A stretch of DNA of 64,000 nucleotides, taken from positions 1,723,827-1,787,826 of the forward strand of contig CP076053.1 in the NCBI GenBank assembly GCA_018672315.1, written 5' to 3'. The notes beneath the pieces are model-generated. The model saw only the letters and a program-made list of their open reading frames with translations, was not told the DNA's origin and made no database searches. Source of the stretch: Nocardioidaceae bacterium. Lineage in GTDB: Bacteria; Actinomycetota; Actinomycetes; Propionibacteriales; Nocardioidaceae. How positions within the stretch are numbered: the first letter of the stretch is position 1; each line of letters begins with the position of its first letter. The position numbers and the translations under genes were made by a program. This document shows, piece by piece, positions 55,062-64,000 of the stretch.

Positions 55062-55217
55062 ATGACGACGTGGGAGTACCTGACCGCACCGCTGCTGATC
55101 CACAACACCAAGGCGATCCTGGACAACTTCGGGGCCGACGGGTGGGAGCTGGTGCAGGTCGTGCCGGGCCCGAACGCGGAGAACCTGGTCGCCTACTTCA
55201 AGCGCCCCCGCTCGTGA
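55062..55217 (+). CDS. DUF4177-like small protein
   Basis: 51-aa protein, MTTWEYLTAPLL followed by NTKAILDNFGADGWELVQVVPG and YFKRP, the DUF4177 pattern of WEY...GWELV. The role is unknown. Its stop overlaps the RidA start in GTGA, so it is co-expressed with RidA. Conservation of the pattern at this length supports a real gene. Confidence 0.8.
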   Translation: MTTWEYLTAPLLIHNTKAILDNFGADGWELVQVVPGPNAENLVAYFKRPRS

Positions 55218-55690
55218 CCACGGGGCAGTCGGGCGCCACCCCCGGCGAGCGTCTCGCCGAGCTCGGGCTCGAGCTGCCTGCGGTCGCTGCACCGCTGGCC
55301 GCGTACGTCCCGGCGGTCCGCAGCGGCTCCTGGGTGCTCACCGCGGGGCAGCTGCCGTCGGTGGACGGCGAGCTCGTCGCCACCGGCGCGGTGGGTGGCG
55401 AGGTCTCCGCGCAGGAGGCGTACGACGCCGCGCGCACGGCGACGCTGAACGCGTTGGCGGCGGTGGCCGCCGAGATCGGGTCCGTCGACCACGTCCGTCG
55501 CGTCGTCAGGGTCTGCGTCTACGTCGCCGCGGCGCCGGGCTTCACGGCCCTGGCACAGGTCGCCAACGGCGCCTCGGACCTCCTCGGCGAGGTCTTCGGG
55601 GACGCCGGCACGCACGTCCGCTCGGCCGTCGGCGCCGCCCAGCTCCCGCTGGACGCCCCCGTCGAGGTCGAGCTCGTCGTCGAGGCCTGA
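55214..55690 (+). CDS. RidA-family deaminase
   Basis: 158-aa YjgF/YER057c/UK114 protein. It contains VRSGSWVLTAGQLPSVDGELVATGAVGGEVSAQEAYDAARTATLNALAAVAAEIGSVDHVRRVVRVCVYVA and the C-terminal VRSAVGAAQLPLDAPVEVELVVEA, with the family Arg in HVRSAV. RidA hydrolyses reactive enamines and imines from amino-acid metabolism. Position matches Rv3678c. GTG start coupled to the DUF4177 gene. Confidence 0.88.
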   Translation: MTTGQSGATPGERLAELGLELPAVAAPLAAYVPAVRSGSWVLTAGQLPSVDGELVATGAVGGEVSAQEAYDAARTATLNALAAVAAEIGSVDHVRRVVRVCVYVAAAPGFTALAQVANGASDLLGEVFGDAGTHVRSAVGAAQLPLDAPVEVELVVEA

Positions 55691-55696
55691 GCGCCC

Positions 55697-56626
55697 GTGG
55701 ACGCACGGATGCCTCTGCCCGCACACCTGGCGCGGCAGGCCCGCGACGTCGCGGACGGTCGCGCGACCCCGGCCGAGCCGCGCAACGCGGCGACCGTGGT
55801 GCTGGTCCGGGACGGTCGCGACGCGGAGCCGGGTGGTCTCGACGTGTACTTCCTGAGGCGCACCATCGACATGGCCTTCGCCGGCGGGATGGCCGTGTTC
55901 CCCGGCGGTGGTGTCGACACCCGCGACTTCGCCGCGAGCGACGCACTGACCGAGGCCGAGCACGACGAGGTCGTACGCCGCTGGGCCGGGCCCGACCTCG
56001 CCCAGTGGTCCGCCCGGCTCGGCACCGACGAGGACCTCGCCCGGGCGCTGGTGCTGGCTGCGGTGCGCGAGACCTTCGAGGAGTCCGGGGTGCTGCTGGC
56101 CGGGGCGCGCGAGGACGACGTCGTCGCCGACACCACCGGCGAGGAGTGGGAGGCCGACCGTGCGGCCCTGGAGGCGCACGAGCTGTCGATGAGCGAGCTC
56201 CTCGCACGTCGCGACCTGGTGCTGCGTACGGACCTGCTCGCGCCGTGGTCGTGCTGGGTGACCCCGGTCTTCGAGCCACGCCGCTACCGCACCTGGTTCT
56301 TCCTCGCGACCCTCCCGGCCGGGCAGGTCACCCGTGACGTCTCCACCGAGTCCGTGGAGGTGCGGTGGAGCACCGTCGCGGACGCGATGCAGGCGGCGGA
56401 CGACCGCGAGCTGCTGATGATGCCGCCGCAGTACTACACGCTCACCGAGCTGTACGACGCCCCCACCGCCGCCGCGGCGGCGGAGCTCGCGTCCCGACGG
56501 GAGTGGCACCAGGTCGAGCCGGCCGCGCGCTTCGAGGGGGACGAGGCGCACCTGGAGGTGCCGAGCCGGCTCGTGGAGCTGGCCGCGCAGGTCGCCGAAC
56601 GCCGCACGGCGCGGGGTCGGTCGTGA
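55697..56626 (+). CDS. NUDIX hydrolase with long insertion
   Basis: 309-aa NUDIX-superfamily enzyme. The hydrolase box is split as in NUDT19-type proteins: GGMAVFPGGGVDTRDF, then about 45 extra residues before AVRETFEESGVLL. The C-terminal half has TPVFEPRRYRTWFFLATLP. Substrate may be a CoA or nucleotide derivative; not assigned. GTG at 55697 or ATG at 55709. Its stop overlaps the MBL gene. Confidence 0.85.
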   Translation: MDARMPLPAHLARQARDVADGRATPAEPRNAATVVLVRDGRDAEPGGLDVYFLRRTIDMAFAGGMAVFPGGGVDTRDFAASDALTEAEHDEVVRRWAGPDLAQWSARLGTDEDLARALVLAAVRETFEESGVLLAGAREDDVVADTTGEEWEADRAALEAHELSMSELLARRDLVLRTDLLAPWSCWVTPVFEPRRYRTWFFLATLPAGQVTRDVSTESVEVRWSTVADAMQAADDRELLMMPPQYYTLTELYDAPTAAAAAELASRREWHQVEPAARFEGDEAHLEVPSRLVELAAQVAERRTARGRS

Positions 56627-57471
56627 GCGGGGACGCGGCCTGGCAGGGCGGCACGTTCGGGGAGCGGGGCCGCTGCGTGCTCGCCCCGAACGCGAACATG
56701 ATGACCCTCGACGGCACCAACACCTGGGTGCTGCGTGAGCCCGGTGCCACCCGCAGCATCGTGGTCGACCCCGGTCCCCCCGACCGGTCCCACCTCGACG
56801 CCGTCGCCGAGGCCGCGGCCGGGCCCGACGGCTCCGGCCGGGTGGGCGTGGTGCTGCTGACCCACCACCACCTGGACCACTCCGAGGCCGCGCGCGAGTT
56901 CGCCGAGCGGATGGGCTGCGGGGTGAGGGCGCTCGACCCGGCGTACCGGCTGGGCGGTGAGGGGCTGCACCACGGGGACGTCGTCGACATCGACGGCCTG
57001 GAGGTGCACGTCGTCGCGACCCCCGGCCACACCGCGGACTCGCTGAGCTTCCACCTGCCCGCGGAGTCCTCGGTGCTCACCGGTGACACCGTGCTCGGCC
57101 GGGGCACCACGGTGGTGGCGCACCCCGACGGTCAGCTGGGCGCCTACCTCGACTCCCTGGACCGGCTGCACGACCTCGCCGCCGAGCACGGCATCGACGG
57201 GGTGTGGCCCGGGCACGGGCCGGTGCTGGACGACGCCCTGGGCGTCATCGAGCACTACCAGCGGCACCGCCGCGACCGGCTCGATCAGGTGCGGGAGGCG
57301 CTCCGTACGCTCCGCGGCAGCGACGACCCGGGCGACGACGTGGAGGCCCTGCGTCGCGACGACGAGCTCGCGCGGCGTGTGGTCGAGGTCGTCTACACCG
57401 ACGTCGACCGGACCCTGTGGGGCGCCGCCGAGCTCAGCGTACGAGCGCAGCTCGCCTTCCTTCTCGACTGA
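56623..57471 (+). CDS. MBL-fold metallo-hydrolase (Rv3677-type)
   Basis: 282-aa metallo-beta-lactamase fold protein of the LACTB2/glyoxalase II-like branch: NTWVLREPGA, the zinc motif LLTHHHLDHSEAA, TPGHTADSLSF, LTGDTVLGRG with the bridging Asp, and GHGPVL. A winged-helix-like C-terminal end follows. Substrate unknown. It is coupled to the NUDIX gene and convergent with crp, in the order of Rv3677c-Rv3676. Confidence 0.88.
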   Translation: MSGDAAWQGGTFGERGRCVLAPNANMMTLDGTNTWVLREPGATRSIVVDPGPPDRSHLDAVAEAAAGPDGSGRVGVVLLTHHHLDHSEAAREFAERMGCGVRALDPAYRLGGEGLHHGDVVDIDGLEVHVVATPGHTADSLSFHLPAESSVLTGDTVLGRGTTVVAHPDGQLGAYLDSLDRLHDLAAEHGIDGVWPGHGPVLDDALGVIEHYQRHRRDRLDQVREALRTLRGSDDPGDDVEALRRDDELARRVVEVVYTDVDRTLWGAAELSVRAQLAFLLD

Positions 57472-57504
57472 CTTCTCGCGGTAGGCCGGCCGTGCGGGGC
57501 CCGG

Positions 57505-58182
57505 TCAGCGGGCGCGGCGGCGCAGCCGCTCGAGGTCCATCAGGACCACCGAGCGCGGCTCGAGGCGCAACCAGCCGCGGGAGGCGAAGTCGGCGAGCGC
57601 CTTGTTGACCGTCTCGCGGGAGGCGCCGACCAGCTGGGCGAGCTCCTCCTGGGTGAGGTCGTGGTGCACGTGGACCCCGTCGTCGGCGGTGCGGCCGAAG
57701 CGGTCGGCGAGGTCGAGCAGCGCCTTGGAGACACGGCCCGGCACGTCGGAGAAGACCAGGTCGGCGACCACGTCGTTGGCCTTGCGCAGCCGCGAGGCGA
57801 GCTGGGTCAGCAGCGCGCGGGCGACACCGGGACGTCCGTCGAGCCAGCGCAGCAGGTCCTCGTGCGACAGCGACAGGAAGGTGGCGTCGGTGACGGCGGT
57901 GACCGTCGCGGAGCGCGGGCCGGGGTCGAAGAGCGTCAGCTCACCGAACATCTGCGCGGGACCGAGGATCGCGAGCAGGTTCTCGCGGCCGTCCGAGGAG
58001 GTGCGTCCCAGCTTCACCTTGCCGGACGCGACGAGGTACAGCTTGTCGCCGGAGTCGCCCTCGTGGAAGAGCACCTCCCCGCGCCGCAGCCGGGTCTCGG
58101 TCATCGAGGCCCGCAGCGCGCTGGCAGCCTCGTCGTTGAGCGAGCTGAACAGCGGGGCCTGGCGGAGCAGGTCGTTGTCCAC
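57505..58182 (-). CDS. crp: Crp-family transcriptional regulator
   Basis: 225-aa regulator resembling M. tuberculosis CRP (Rv3676). The cAMP-binding domain has LFHEGDSGDKLYLVASGKVKLGR and the phosphate-binding cassette FGELTLFDPGPRSATVTAV. The C-terminal HTH is DLTQEELAQLVGASRETVNKALADFASRGWLRLE. It controls carbon and stress genes at TGTGA-N6-TCACA-type sites. GTG start. Divergent from nth. Confidence 0.94.
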   Translation of the reverse strand: MDNDLLRQAPLFSSLNDEAASALRASMTETRLRRGEVLFHEGDSGDKLYLVASGKVKLGRTSSDGRENLLAILGPAQMFGELTLFDPGPRSATVTAVTDATFLSLSHEDLLRWLDGRPGVARALLTQLASRLRKANDVVADLVFSDVPGRVSKALLDLADRFGRTADDGVHVHHDLTQEELAQLVGASRETVNKALADFASRGWLRLEPRSVVLMDLERLRRRAR

Positions 58183-58354
58183 TGTGTCCTCCTGGGTCGA
58201 ACCGATCTCGGTCAGTCGGCGCCGCAGGGTCTGCGGCGCTCATCACGCACGTCGGGGCCAGTGTGCCCTGTCCTGGGCTTCTTGCCCACGGAACGCGCCT
58301 GCACGCCTGTCGCCATCTGGGTCCGCCCGTGGTCCCGCCCCGTAACCTGAGGCC

Positions 58355-59086
58355 GTGGCACCCCCGAGCCCCGCAGGCACCGCGACGAGGCCCCGGCCCG
58401 AGACCGCTCTGGTCCGCCGGGCCCGCAAGGTCCATCGGGTCCTCGCGGAGACCTACCCCGACGCCGGCTGCGAGCTCGACTTCGACGACGCCTTCCAGCT
58501 GCTGGTGGTCACGGTGCTCTCGGCGCAGAGCACCGACCGGCGCGTCAACGGCGTACGCCCCGCCCTCTTCGCCGCCTACCCCGACCCCGCCGCGATGGCG
58601 GGGGCCGACCGGGCGCACCTGGAGGACCTGATCAGGCCGACCGGCTTCTTCCGGGCCAAGACCGAGAGCCTGCTGAAGCTCTCCCACGCGCTCGTCGCCG
58701 ACCACGACGGCCACGTGCCCGCTCGCCTGGAGCAGCTCGTGAAGCTGCCCGGCGTGGGTCGCAAGACCGCCAACGTCGTGCTCGGCAACGCCTTCGACGT
58801 CCCCGGCATCACCGTCGACACCCACTTCGGGCGGCTGGCCCGGCGGCTGGGGTGGACCGAGGAGGACGACCCGGTGAAGGTCGAGGCCGACGTCGCCGCG
58901 CTGTTCCCGCGCAAGGACTGGACGATGCTGTCCCACCGGCTGATCTGGCACGGCCGTCGCCGCTGCCACGCGCGACGCCCGGCGTGCGGCGCCTGCCCGG
59001 TGGCCCACTGGTGCCCCGCGTACGGGGAGGGCCCGACCGAGACCGCGGCCGCCGAGAAGCTCGTCCGCGACCAGGGGCGCGCATGA
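58355..59086 (+). CDS. nth: Endonuclease III
   Basis: 243-aa base-excision repair glycosylase/AP lyase for oxidised pyrimidines. Seen are the helix-hairpin-helix [13 protein letters not shown] with the catalytic Lys, [14 protein letters not shown] with the catalytic Asp, and the 4Fe-4S motif C-x6-C-x2-C-x5-C ([17 protein letters not shown]). TAACCT 6 nt before the GTG suggests a leaderless mRNA. Its stop overlaps the thioredoxin-like gene. Confidence 0.95.
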   Translation: MAPPSPAGTATRPRPETALVRRARKVHRVLAETYPDAGCELDFDDAFQLLVVTVLSAQSTDRRVNGVRPALFAAYPDPAAMAGADRAHLEDLIRPTGFFRAKTESLLKLSHALVADHDGHVPARLEQLVKLPGVGRKTANVVLGNAFDVPGITVDTHFGRLARRLGWTEEDDPVKVEADVAALFPRKDWTMLSHRLIWHGRRRCHARRPACGACPVAHWCPAYGEGPTETAAAEKLVRDQGRA

Positions 59087-59703
59087 GACGCCGTACGCGC
59101 GCCCTCGGTGGCGCCGCGCTGGCGGGAGCCCTCGTCGCCACGGCCGGGTGCGGGCTGATGGAGGACCAGGACGCCTCGGGGGTCGGGGCGACCGTCGACG
59201 TCGCCACGCCCCACCTGGAGCGCGTCCGCGACCAGGTGGGCCTGGACCCGTGCCCCGAGGGGGCCGGCGCACCGAGCGACCGTCCCGACGCCCTGCCCGA
59301 CCTCACGCTGCCGTGTCTCGGCGGCGGTCAGGCGGTCAACCTCGCCACGCTGCGGGGTCCGACGGTGATCACGGTCTGGGCGCAGTGGTGCGGTCCGTGC
59401 CGCGAGGAGCTGCCGATCTTCCAGCAGCTCGCCGACTCGGGCACCGTCGACGTGCTCGGCATCAACTACCTCGACACCCAGCCCGAGGCCGCGCTGCGGT
59501 TGCTGCAGGAGAAGGGCGTCACCTTCCCCTCCGTGGCGGATCCCGGCACCCGTCTCAAGGAGTCCTACCCCTGGCTCACCGGGCTCCCGCTGCTGATGAT
59601 GGTCGACTCCGACGGCTCGGTGGCCTACTCGGAGTTCACCGAGATCGCGAGCTACGAGGAGCTCGAGGGCCTGGTCGGCTCCGAGCTCGGGATCACCCCG
59701 TGA
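59083..59703 (+). CDS. TlpA-like thioredoxin-fold lipoprotein
   Basis: 206-aa lipoprotein (lipobox ATAGC near residue 23) with an extracytoplasmic thioredoxin fold: [42 protein letters not shown]. The WCGPC active site and the cis-Pro (GLPLLMM) are intact, so it is probably a disulfide reductant or oxidase in the envelope. Matches Rv3673c by position. Overlaps both neighbours by 4 bp. Confidence 0.92.
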   Translation: MRRRTRALGGAALAGALVATAGCGLMEDQDASGVGATVDVATPHLERVRDQVGLDPCPEGAGAPSDRPDALPDLTLPCLGGGQAVNLATLRGPTVITVWAQWCGPCREELPIFQQLADSGTVDVLGINYLDTQPEAALRLLQEKGVTFPSVADPGTRLKESYPWLTGLPLLMMVDSDGSVAYSEFTEIASYEELEGLVGSELGITP

Positions 59704-60425
59704 TCCCGCGCTGGCTGGAGCCGGTGAGGGAGGGCGCCCGCACGATCAGCGTCGACCAGCTCACCCGTTTCGCGCCGCCGGAGGACGCCGACACCCGCGC
59801 CGGTGCGACCCTCATGCTGTTCGGTGAGGGCGCGGGTGGCCGCCGCGAGCTCTTGCTCACCGAGCGCTCCCACGACATGAGGTCGCACCCCGGACAGGTC
59901 TCGTTCCCCGGCGGGGCCGTCGACCCCGGCGACGCCAGCTCGGAGGCCGCGGCGTTGCGGGAGGCGCAGGAGGAGACGGGTCTGGACCCCGCCGGGGTCG
60001 AGGTCTTCGGTCGACTGCCCGACCTGTGGCTGCCGCCGTCGAACTTCTCGGTGACCGTCCACGTGGGGTGGTGGGCCGAGCCCTCCCCGGTGTCCGTGGT
60101 CGACCCCGCCGAGGTGCACGAGGTGCTGGTCGAGCCCATCGACGAGCTGCTGGACCCCGAGCACCGGTTCACCGTCGTGGGTCCCTCGACCTGGCGCTCG
60201 CCCGGCTTCTGGGTCGGTGAGAACAAGGACGTGCTGCTGTGGGGCTTCACCGCCGGAGTGATCTCGCGGCTCTTCGACCACGTCGGCTGGACCCTTCCCT
60301 GGGACACCGACCGGGAGGAGAAGCTGCCCGCGCACATGCTCGCCGGCCGGGAGCGCCGCGGACCCCGCGGCGACTCCGCCGACATCGACGTGCCGCAGCC
60401 CAACACCTCGTTCCAGGGGGACTGA
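59700..60425 (+). CDS. NUDIX hydrolase, CoA pyrophosphatase-like
   Basis: 241-aa enzyme with a perfect NUDIX box (GGAVDPGDASSEAAALREAQEETGL) preceded by SHPGQVSFPGG, the NuCoA signature of CoA-cleaving members such as NudL. C-terminal GFWVGENKDVLLWGFTAGVISRLF. Matches Rv3672c. Start GTG overlaps the lipoprotein stop; marP begins 4 bp after. Confidence 0.9.
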   Translation: MIPRWLEPVREGARTISVDQLTRFAPPEDADTRAGATLMLFGEGAGGRRELLLTERSHDMRSHPGQVSFPGGAVDPGDASSEAAALREAQEETGLDPAGVEVFGRLPDLWLPPSNFSVTVHVGWWAEPSPVSVVDPAEVHEVLVEPIDELLDPEHRFTVVGPSTWRSPGFWVGENKDVLLWGFTAGVISRLFDHVGWTLPWDTDREEKLPAHMLAGRERRGPRGDSADIDVPQPNTSFQGD

Positions 60426-60429
60426 CCGC

Positions 60430-61605
60430 GTGAACCTCCTCGACTGGGTGCTGGTCGTCCTCGTGCTGGCGTACGCGCTGAGCGGCTACTGGCAGGGCTT
60501 CGTCACCGGTGCCTTCGCCACGGTCGGTCTGCTCGTCGGCGGTGCCGCCGGCGTCGCCGTCGCGCCGATCGCGCTGGAGGGCTTCGACCCGTCCCTGACC
60601 GTGTCGCTGGGTGCGCTGCTCATCGTGCTGCTCGCCGCGACGATCGGGCAGGTGATCTTCCAGGGCGTCGGCGCCCGCATCCGGCGCACCCTCACCTGGC
60701 AGCCGGCGCGGGTGCTCGACGCCGTCGGCGGTGCCGCCCTGTCCTCGGTGGCGGTGCTCGTGGTCGCGTGGGCGCTGGGCGTGGCGGTCGCAGGGGCGAA
60801 GATCCCCGCGGTGTCGGAGGAGGTCCGCACCTCCTCGGTGCTCTCGGCCGTCGACGAGGTCGTGCCTACGCCGGTGGACCAGGCGCTGCGACGCTTCAAC
60901 GACACGGTCGCGTCCAGCTCGTTCTTCCCCAGCTACCTCGAGCCCTTCGCCAACGAGCGCATCGTCGACGTGCGTCGCCCGCCGGCACGCATCGCCGGCG
61001 ACCCGCAGGTGGCCTCGGCCGAGGCGAGCGTGCTGAAGATCCGCGCCAACAACTCCTGCGGCCGCGGCGTCGAGGGGTCCGGCTTCCTCTACAACCCCAC
61101 GCGGCTGATGACCAACGCCCACGTCGTGGCCGGGGTCGAGGAGCCCTTCCTCATCGTCGACGGCGAGCAGGTGCCCGCGCGGGTCGTCTTCTACGACCCC
61201 CAGGTCGACGTGGCCGTGCTGGCCGTCGACGGCCTGGACCGGCCGTTCCTGTCCTTCGACCGGTCAGCCCGTGACGGGCAGGCCGGCGCCGTCCTCGGCT
61301 ACCCCGAGGACGGACCGTACGACGTGCAGCCCGCCCGGATCCGCTCCAACCAGCAGCTGCGCAGCTCCGACATCTACGGCGAGGGCACGGTGACCCGTGA
61401 CGTGTACGCCGTGCGTGGTCTGGTGCGGCCGGGCAACTCGGGCGGCCCCATGATCGACCGGCAGGGCGAGGTGGTCGGGGTGGTGTTCGCCGCGTCGGTC
61501 ACCGACGAGCAGACCGGCTACGTGCTCACGGCAGACCAGGTCAGCCGGGCGGCCGCACGGGGCATCAACCGGTCCCGGACGGTCGACACCGGCGACTGCG
61601 CCTGA
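60430..61605 (+). CDS. marP: MarP-type membrane serine protease
   Basis: 391-aa protein: four N-terminal CvpA-like helices (to about residue 125), a linker, then a chymotrypsin-fold periplasmic protease with catalytic His231 (TNAHVV), Asp260 (DVAVL) and Ser337 (GNSGGP). Cys near residues 213 and 391 may form the regulatory disulfide known in MarP. In mycobacteria MarP protects against acid by activating a peptidoglycan hydrolase. Last of the nth-lipoprotein-NUDIX-marP operon. Confidence 0.93.
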   Translation: MNLLDWVLVVLVLAYALSGYWQGFVTGAFATVGLLVGGAAGVAVAPIALEGFDPSLTVSLGALLIVLLAATIGQVIFQGVGARIRRTLTWQPARVLDAVGGAALSSVAVLVVAWALGVAVAGAKIPAVSEEVRTSSVLSAVDEVVPTPVDQALRRFNDTVASSSFFPSYLEPFANERIVDVRRPPARIAGDPQVASAEASVLKIRANNSCGRGVEGSGFLYNPTRLMTNAHVVAGVEEPFLIVDGEQVPARVVFYDPQVDVAVLAVDGLDRPFLSFDRSARDGQAGAVLGYPEDGPYDVQPARIRSNQQLRSSDIYGEGTVTRDVYAVRGLVRPGNSGGPMIDRQGEVVGVVFAASVTDEQTGYVLTADQVSRAAARGINRSRTVDTGDCA

Positions 61606-61620
61606 CCCGGGTCCGACGCC

Positions 61621-62538
61621 TCAGGGAAGCTCCAGCTGGCCGAGCCAGTCCACCAGCTGGGCGGTGACCGCGTCGGGCCGCTCCTCGGGCAGGAAGTGAC
61701 CGGCCTGCTCCAGGGCGACACGGCGCACCGGGCCGTCGACGAAGCGCGGGGTGCGGTCGGAGGTCAGCGGCCCGAGAGCCGGGTCGTCGGCTCCGAGCAG
61801 CACGAGGGCGGGCTGGGAGACGGGCGTGCTCATCAACCGCCGGTACGCCCGGCCGTCGGCCCGGAAGCGGGACCGGCCGAGCCAGCGGTGGTACTCCAGC
61901 GCGCAGTGCGGCGCCGGCCAGAGCGCCAGCGACGAGGCGTACGCGCTGACCGTCTGCGCGTCGGGGAAGTCGTTGGTGGGGGACGACCAGGCGCCGAGGT
62001 GGCGCCGGAGGTAGCCCTCGGTGCGGATCCTGCGCTCGGGGAGCCACGGCAGCTGCATGCGCACGACGTGCCGCAACGCGAGCGGGCGGTGGCGCCAGAG
62101 GCTGCGCAGCATCGACTGCGGGTGCGTGGCCGCGACCGAGCCGACCGCGGCGACACGGTCGGGGTGCGCGACGGCGGCGGTCCAGGCGACGTACGCGCCC
62201 CACCCGTGGCCCACCACGACCGCGCGGCCCAGCCCCAGGGAGCCGATGACACCCGCGACGTCGGCAGCGAGGGTGCCGGGGTCGTAGCCCTCAGGGGTCT
62301 TGTCGGACCCGCCGTAACCGCGCAGGTCCATCGCGACGGCGCGCCATCCGGCGTCGGCCAGACCGACCAGCTGCGCCCGCCACGTCCACCACAGCTGCGG
62401 GAACCCGTGCAGCAGCAGCACCGTGCCGCGGACGGGTGAGGCGGCCGGCTCGCAGACCACGACGTGGAAGCGTGCCCCGTTGGCCGAGACGTAGCGGTGC
62501 TCCCAGGGCCCCGGCGCCTCGACGACGGACGCGGTCAC
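61621..62538 (-). CDS. Alpha/beta hydrolase, EphE-like, lacking the usual nucleophile
   Basis: 305-aa alpha/beta fold protein similar to epoxide hydrolases: oxyanion segment LLLHGFPQLWWTW, DLRGYGGSDKTP, a cap domain, and the closing acid (LGADDP) and base (EQAGHFLPEERP). The nucleophile elbow reads VGHGWGAYV, with Gly where Asp or Ser is expected, so hydrolysis by the usual route is doubtful. Location after marP matches Rv3670 (ephE). Confidence 0.85.
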   Translation of the reverse strand: MTASVVEAPGPWEHRYVSANGARFHVVVCEPAASPVRGTVLLLHGFPQLWWTWRAQLVGLADAGWRAVAMDLRGYGGSDKTPEGYDPGTLAADVAGVIGSLGLGRAVVVGHGWGAYVAWTAAVAHPDRVAAVGSVAATHPQSMLRSLWRHRPLALRHVVRMQLPWLPERRIRTEGYLRRHLGAWSSPTNDFPDAQTVSAYASSLALWPAPHCALEYHRWLGRSRFRADGRAYRRLMSTPVSQPALVLLGADDPALGPLTSDRTPRFVDGPVRRVALEQAGHFLPEERPDAVTAQLVDWLGQLELP

Positions 62539-62565
62539 CGCTTGGTCACCGACTGGTCACGAGTC

Positions 62566-63009
62566 TCAGCCGCGCTTGAAGGCGTTGGGGATCTCCTGGC
62601 CCTGCCTGATGGCGCGCTTGGGCGGCCCGACCCGCTTGATCTGCCTGACGCCGCCGAAGACCAGGCCGCCGGCCAGGAGCATGTAGACACCGAAGACGAT
62701 CAGGAAGCACCAGGCGAGGTCCAACCCGGTGAAGTGCAGGAAGTAGGCGAAGGCGACCGAGAGCATGATGATGCCGAGCAGCGCGAGGAACGCAGCCCCC
62801 GCGAACAGGCCGGCCCCCAGGCCGCCGTGGCGCACCGAGACCTTGAGCTCGGACTTCGCCAGCTCGATCTCCTGCCGGACCAGCGAGGAGACGTCACGGC
62901 TGACGTCCGCGACGAGTCGACCGACGGTCGGCTCGTCCGCGACCGGGGTGCCGGACTCCAGGACCGCGGGCTGCTCGCTGGGAGGGGTCCTCGACTCACT
63001 CTTTGCCAT
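62566..63009 (-). CDS. Holin-like (DUF1469) membrane protein
   Basis: 147-aa protein: an acidic N-terminus, an amphipathic stretch (TVGRLVADVSRDVSSLVRQEIELAKSELKVSV) typical of DUF1469/phage_holin_3_6, then two membrane helices (GLFAGAAFLALLGIIMLSVAFAYFL and WCFLIVFGVYMLLAGGLVFGG) and a basic tail. Despite the name there is no sign of a prophage. Matches Rv3669 by place. Function unknown. Confidence 0.85.
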   Translation of the reverse strand: MAKSESRTPPSEQPAVLESGTPVADEPTVGRLVADVSRDVSSLVRQEIELAKSELKVSVRHGGLGAGLFAGAAFLALLGIIMLSVAFAYFLHFTGLDLAWCFLIVFGVYMLLAGGLVFGGVRQIKRVGPPKRAIRQGQEIPNAFKRG

Positions 63010-63082
63010 GGGGGGAGCCTAACCACTCAGGCGGTGCTGACGCCCCCTGCGCGTCACGGGTTGCCCGCCCGCGTCGCCGGCC

Positions 63083-64000
63083 TCACGTGGCGCGGTCCGG
63101 GGAGCTCTTCTGGTAGACGTCGGGGATGTCGTCCTCGTCGAGGTCGGCGGTCTCCCGTTCGTGGATCTTCTTGTACGTGCGGTTGCGGCTGCGCAGCACG
63201 ATCGTGGCGAGCGTGACCGAGATGAGCGATCCGAGCAGCACGCCGACCTTGACGTGCTCGTCGCGCTCGGAGCTGCCGCCGAAGGCGAGCTCGCCGATGA
63301 GCAGCGAGACCGTGAACCCGATGCCCGCCAGCATCGCCAGACCGACGACGTCGATCCAGGCGAGGTCGTCGTCGAGGTCCGCCGCGGTGAAGTGCGCCAG
63401 CAGCCAGGTGGAGCCGAAGATGCCGACCGTCTTGCCCACCACCAGGCCGAGCACGATGCCGAGCGCGACCGGGTCGGTGAGGGAGGAGACCAGCCCGGAG
63501 AAGCCGCCGATCGCGACGCCGGCGGCGAAGAAGGCGAAGACGGGCACCGCGATGGCGGAGGAGAACGGCCGCACCAGGTGCTCGAGGTGCTCGGCGAGAC
63601 CCGGACCGTCCGCGGCGTCGCGTCGAAGCACCGGCACCGTGAAGCCGAGGAGGACGCCTGCGACGGTGGCGTGCACGCCGGACTCGTGCACCAGGAACCA
63701 GGTGATCAGCGCCAGCGGGGCGAGCAGCCAGAACGCCGAGACCCGCTTCTGCACCAGCAGGGCGAAGATCGCGAGCGGCACCAGGGCCGCGAGCAGGTAG
63801 ACCAGCTTCAGCTCCGAGGTGTAGAAGACGGCGATGATCGTGATGGCCAGCAGGTCGTCGACGACGGCGAGGGTGAGCAGGAACGTCCGCAGCCCCGAGG
63901 GCAGGTGGCTGGAGATCACGGCGAGGATCGCCACGGCGAAGGCGATGTCGGTGGCCGTGGGGATGGCCCACCCCGTCAGGGCGCCGTCGCTCATCGACAG
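63083..64000 (-). CDS. nhaA: Na+/H+ antiporter NhaA (5' end outside window)
   Basis: C-terminal 305 residues of the antiporter; the frame runs past base 64000, so the N-terminal helices are missing. Present are [18 protein letters not shown], the ion-binding Asp pair in [18 protein letters not shown], and the unwound helix region [13 protein letters not shown] with its Lys-lining segment. Functions in sodium and pH homeostasis. Gene end at 63083; the acidic tail ([15 protein letters not shown]) is common in actinobacterial NhaA. Confidence 0.93.
   Translation of the reverse strand: MSMSDGALTGWAIPTATDIAFAVAILAVISSHLPSGLRTFLLTLAVVDDLLAITIIAVFYTSELKLVYLLAALVPLAIFALLVQKRVSAFWLLAPLALITWFLVHESGVHATVAGVLLGFTVPVLRRDAADGPGLAEHLEHLVRPFSSAIAVPVFAFFAAGVAIGGFSGLVSSLTDPVALGIVLGLVVGKTVGIFGSTWLLAHFTAADLDDDLAWIDVVGLAMLAGIGFTVSLLIGELAFGGSSERDEHVKVGVLLGSLISVTLATIVLRSRNRTYKKIHERETADLDEDDIPDVYQKSSPDRAT

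Noticed and set aside
62566-63009. Possible prophage remnant because of the holin-like name
   Set aside because: DUF1469 proteins are chromosomal housekeeping genes in actinobacteria; no other phage gene or attachment site is near.

Overview
The window is 64 kb of very GC-rich chromosome from an actinobacterium, most likely a Nocardioidaceae-type organism (Nocardioides or a relative). That placement is an inference. It rests on the Wbl (WhiB) proteins, a MarP-type protease, a 13E12/DUF222 HNH gene behind a mycobacterial-type SOS box, split pntAA/pntAB/pntB, a LytR_C protein, many GTG starts and many 4-bp start/stop overlaps. No rRNA, CRISPR array or prophage was seen.

Layout. 0.2-9 kb: small membrane protein, methyltransferase, sirtuin, transhydrogenase operon (pntAA-pntAB-pntB), upp, tadA with its partner, and a permease pair behind a possible Zur site. 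9.2-16 kb: tRNA-Ser(CGA), a DUF302/CsoR-family sensor pair, lipoproteins, an MMPL exporter facing a MarR regulator, and an ArsI/ArsR organoarsenical pair. 16.2-22.1 kb: lipoprotein-moxR ... VWA locus with a MurJ-like flippase and an ATP-grasp ligase between moxR and the VWA gene. 22-33 kb: secreted beta-propeller, aminotransferase, CPA1 antiporter, LytR_C protein, a flippase/pseudokinase fusion, YaaA, a guanidine-III riboswitch with its SMR exporter, and an SOS-controlled HNH protein. 34-41.5 kb: tRNA-Ser(GGA), SRP RNA, dnaX, ybaB, recR, lysC and asd.

41,588-46,701 is a 5.1-kb composite mobile element. It has 21-bp perfect terminal inverted repeats and a 9-bp target duplication. It encodes a transposase with repeated zinc ribbons and a Mutator/IS256-like catalytic core, a translationally coupled DEDDh (DnaQ-like) exonuclease, and a CmtR-CadD cadmium-resistance cargo. 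It sits exactly in the loop of what was a 16-bp-stem bidirectional terminator between asd and the next convergent gene. This is the best candidate in the window for an undescribed system.

46.7-64 kb: a Pro/Glu-rich membrane protein and tRNA-Pro(CGG), then a block that follows the gene order of Mycobacterium tuberculosis Rv3683-Rv3669: metallophosphoesterase, ponA2-type PBP, whiB4 (here duplicated in tandem), two ArsA-like ATPases, RidA, MBL-fold hydrolase, crp, nth, TlpA-like lipoprotein, NUDIX, marP, ephE-like protein and a holin-like membrane protein. It ends in a truncated nhaA. The comparison to M. tuberculosis is from memory of that locus, not from an alignment. The block groups cell-wall synthesis, redox/acid stress defence and cAMP-type regulation.

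Two 92-bp palindromic repeats (2,211 and 23,496) follow gene ends, and several genes share a TAGGGT -10-like box 6-8 nt before the start codon, suggesting leaderless or near-leaderless transcripts.
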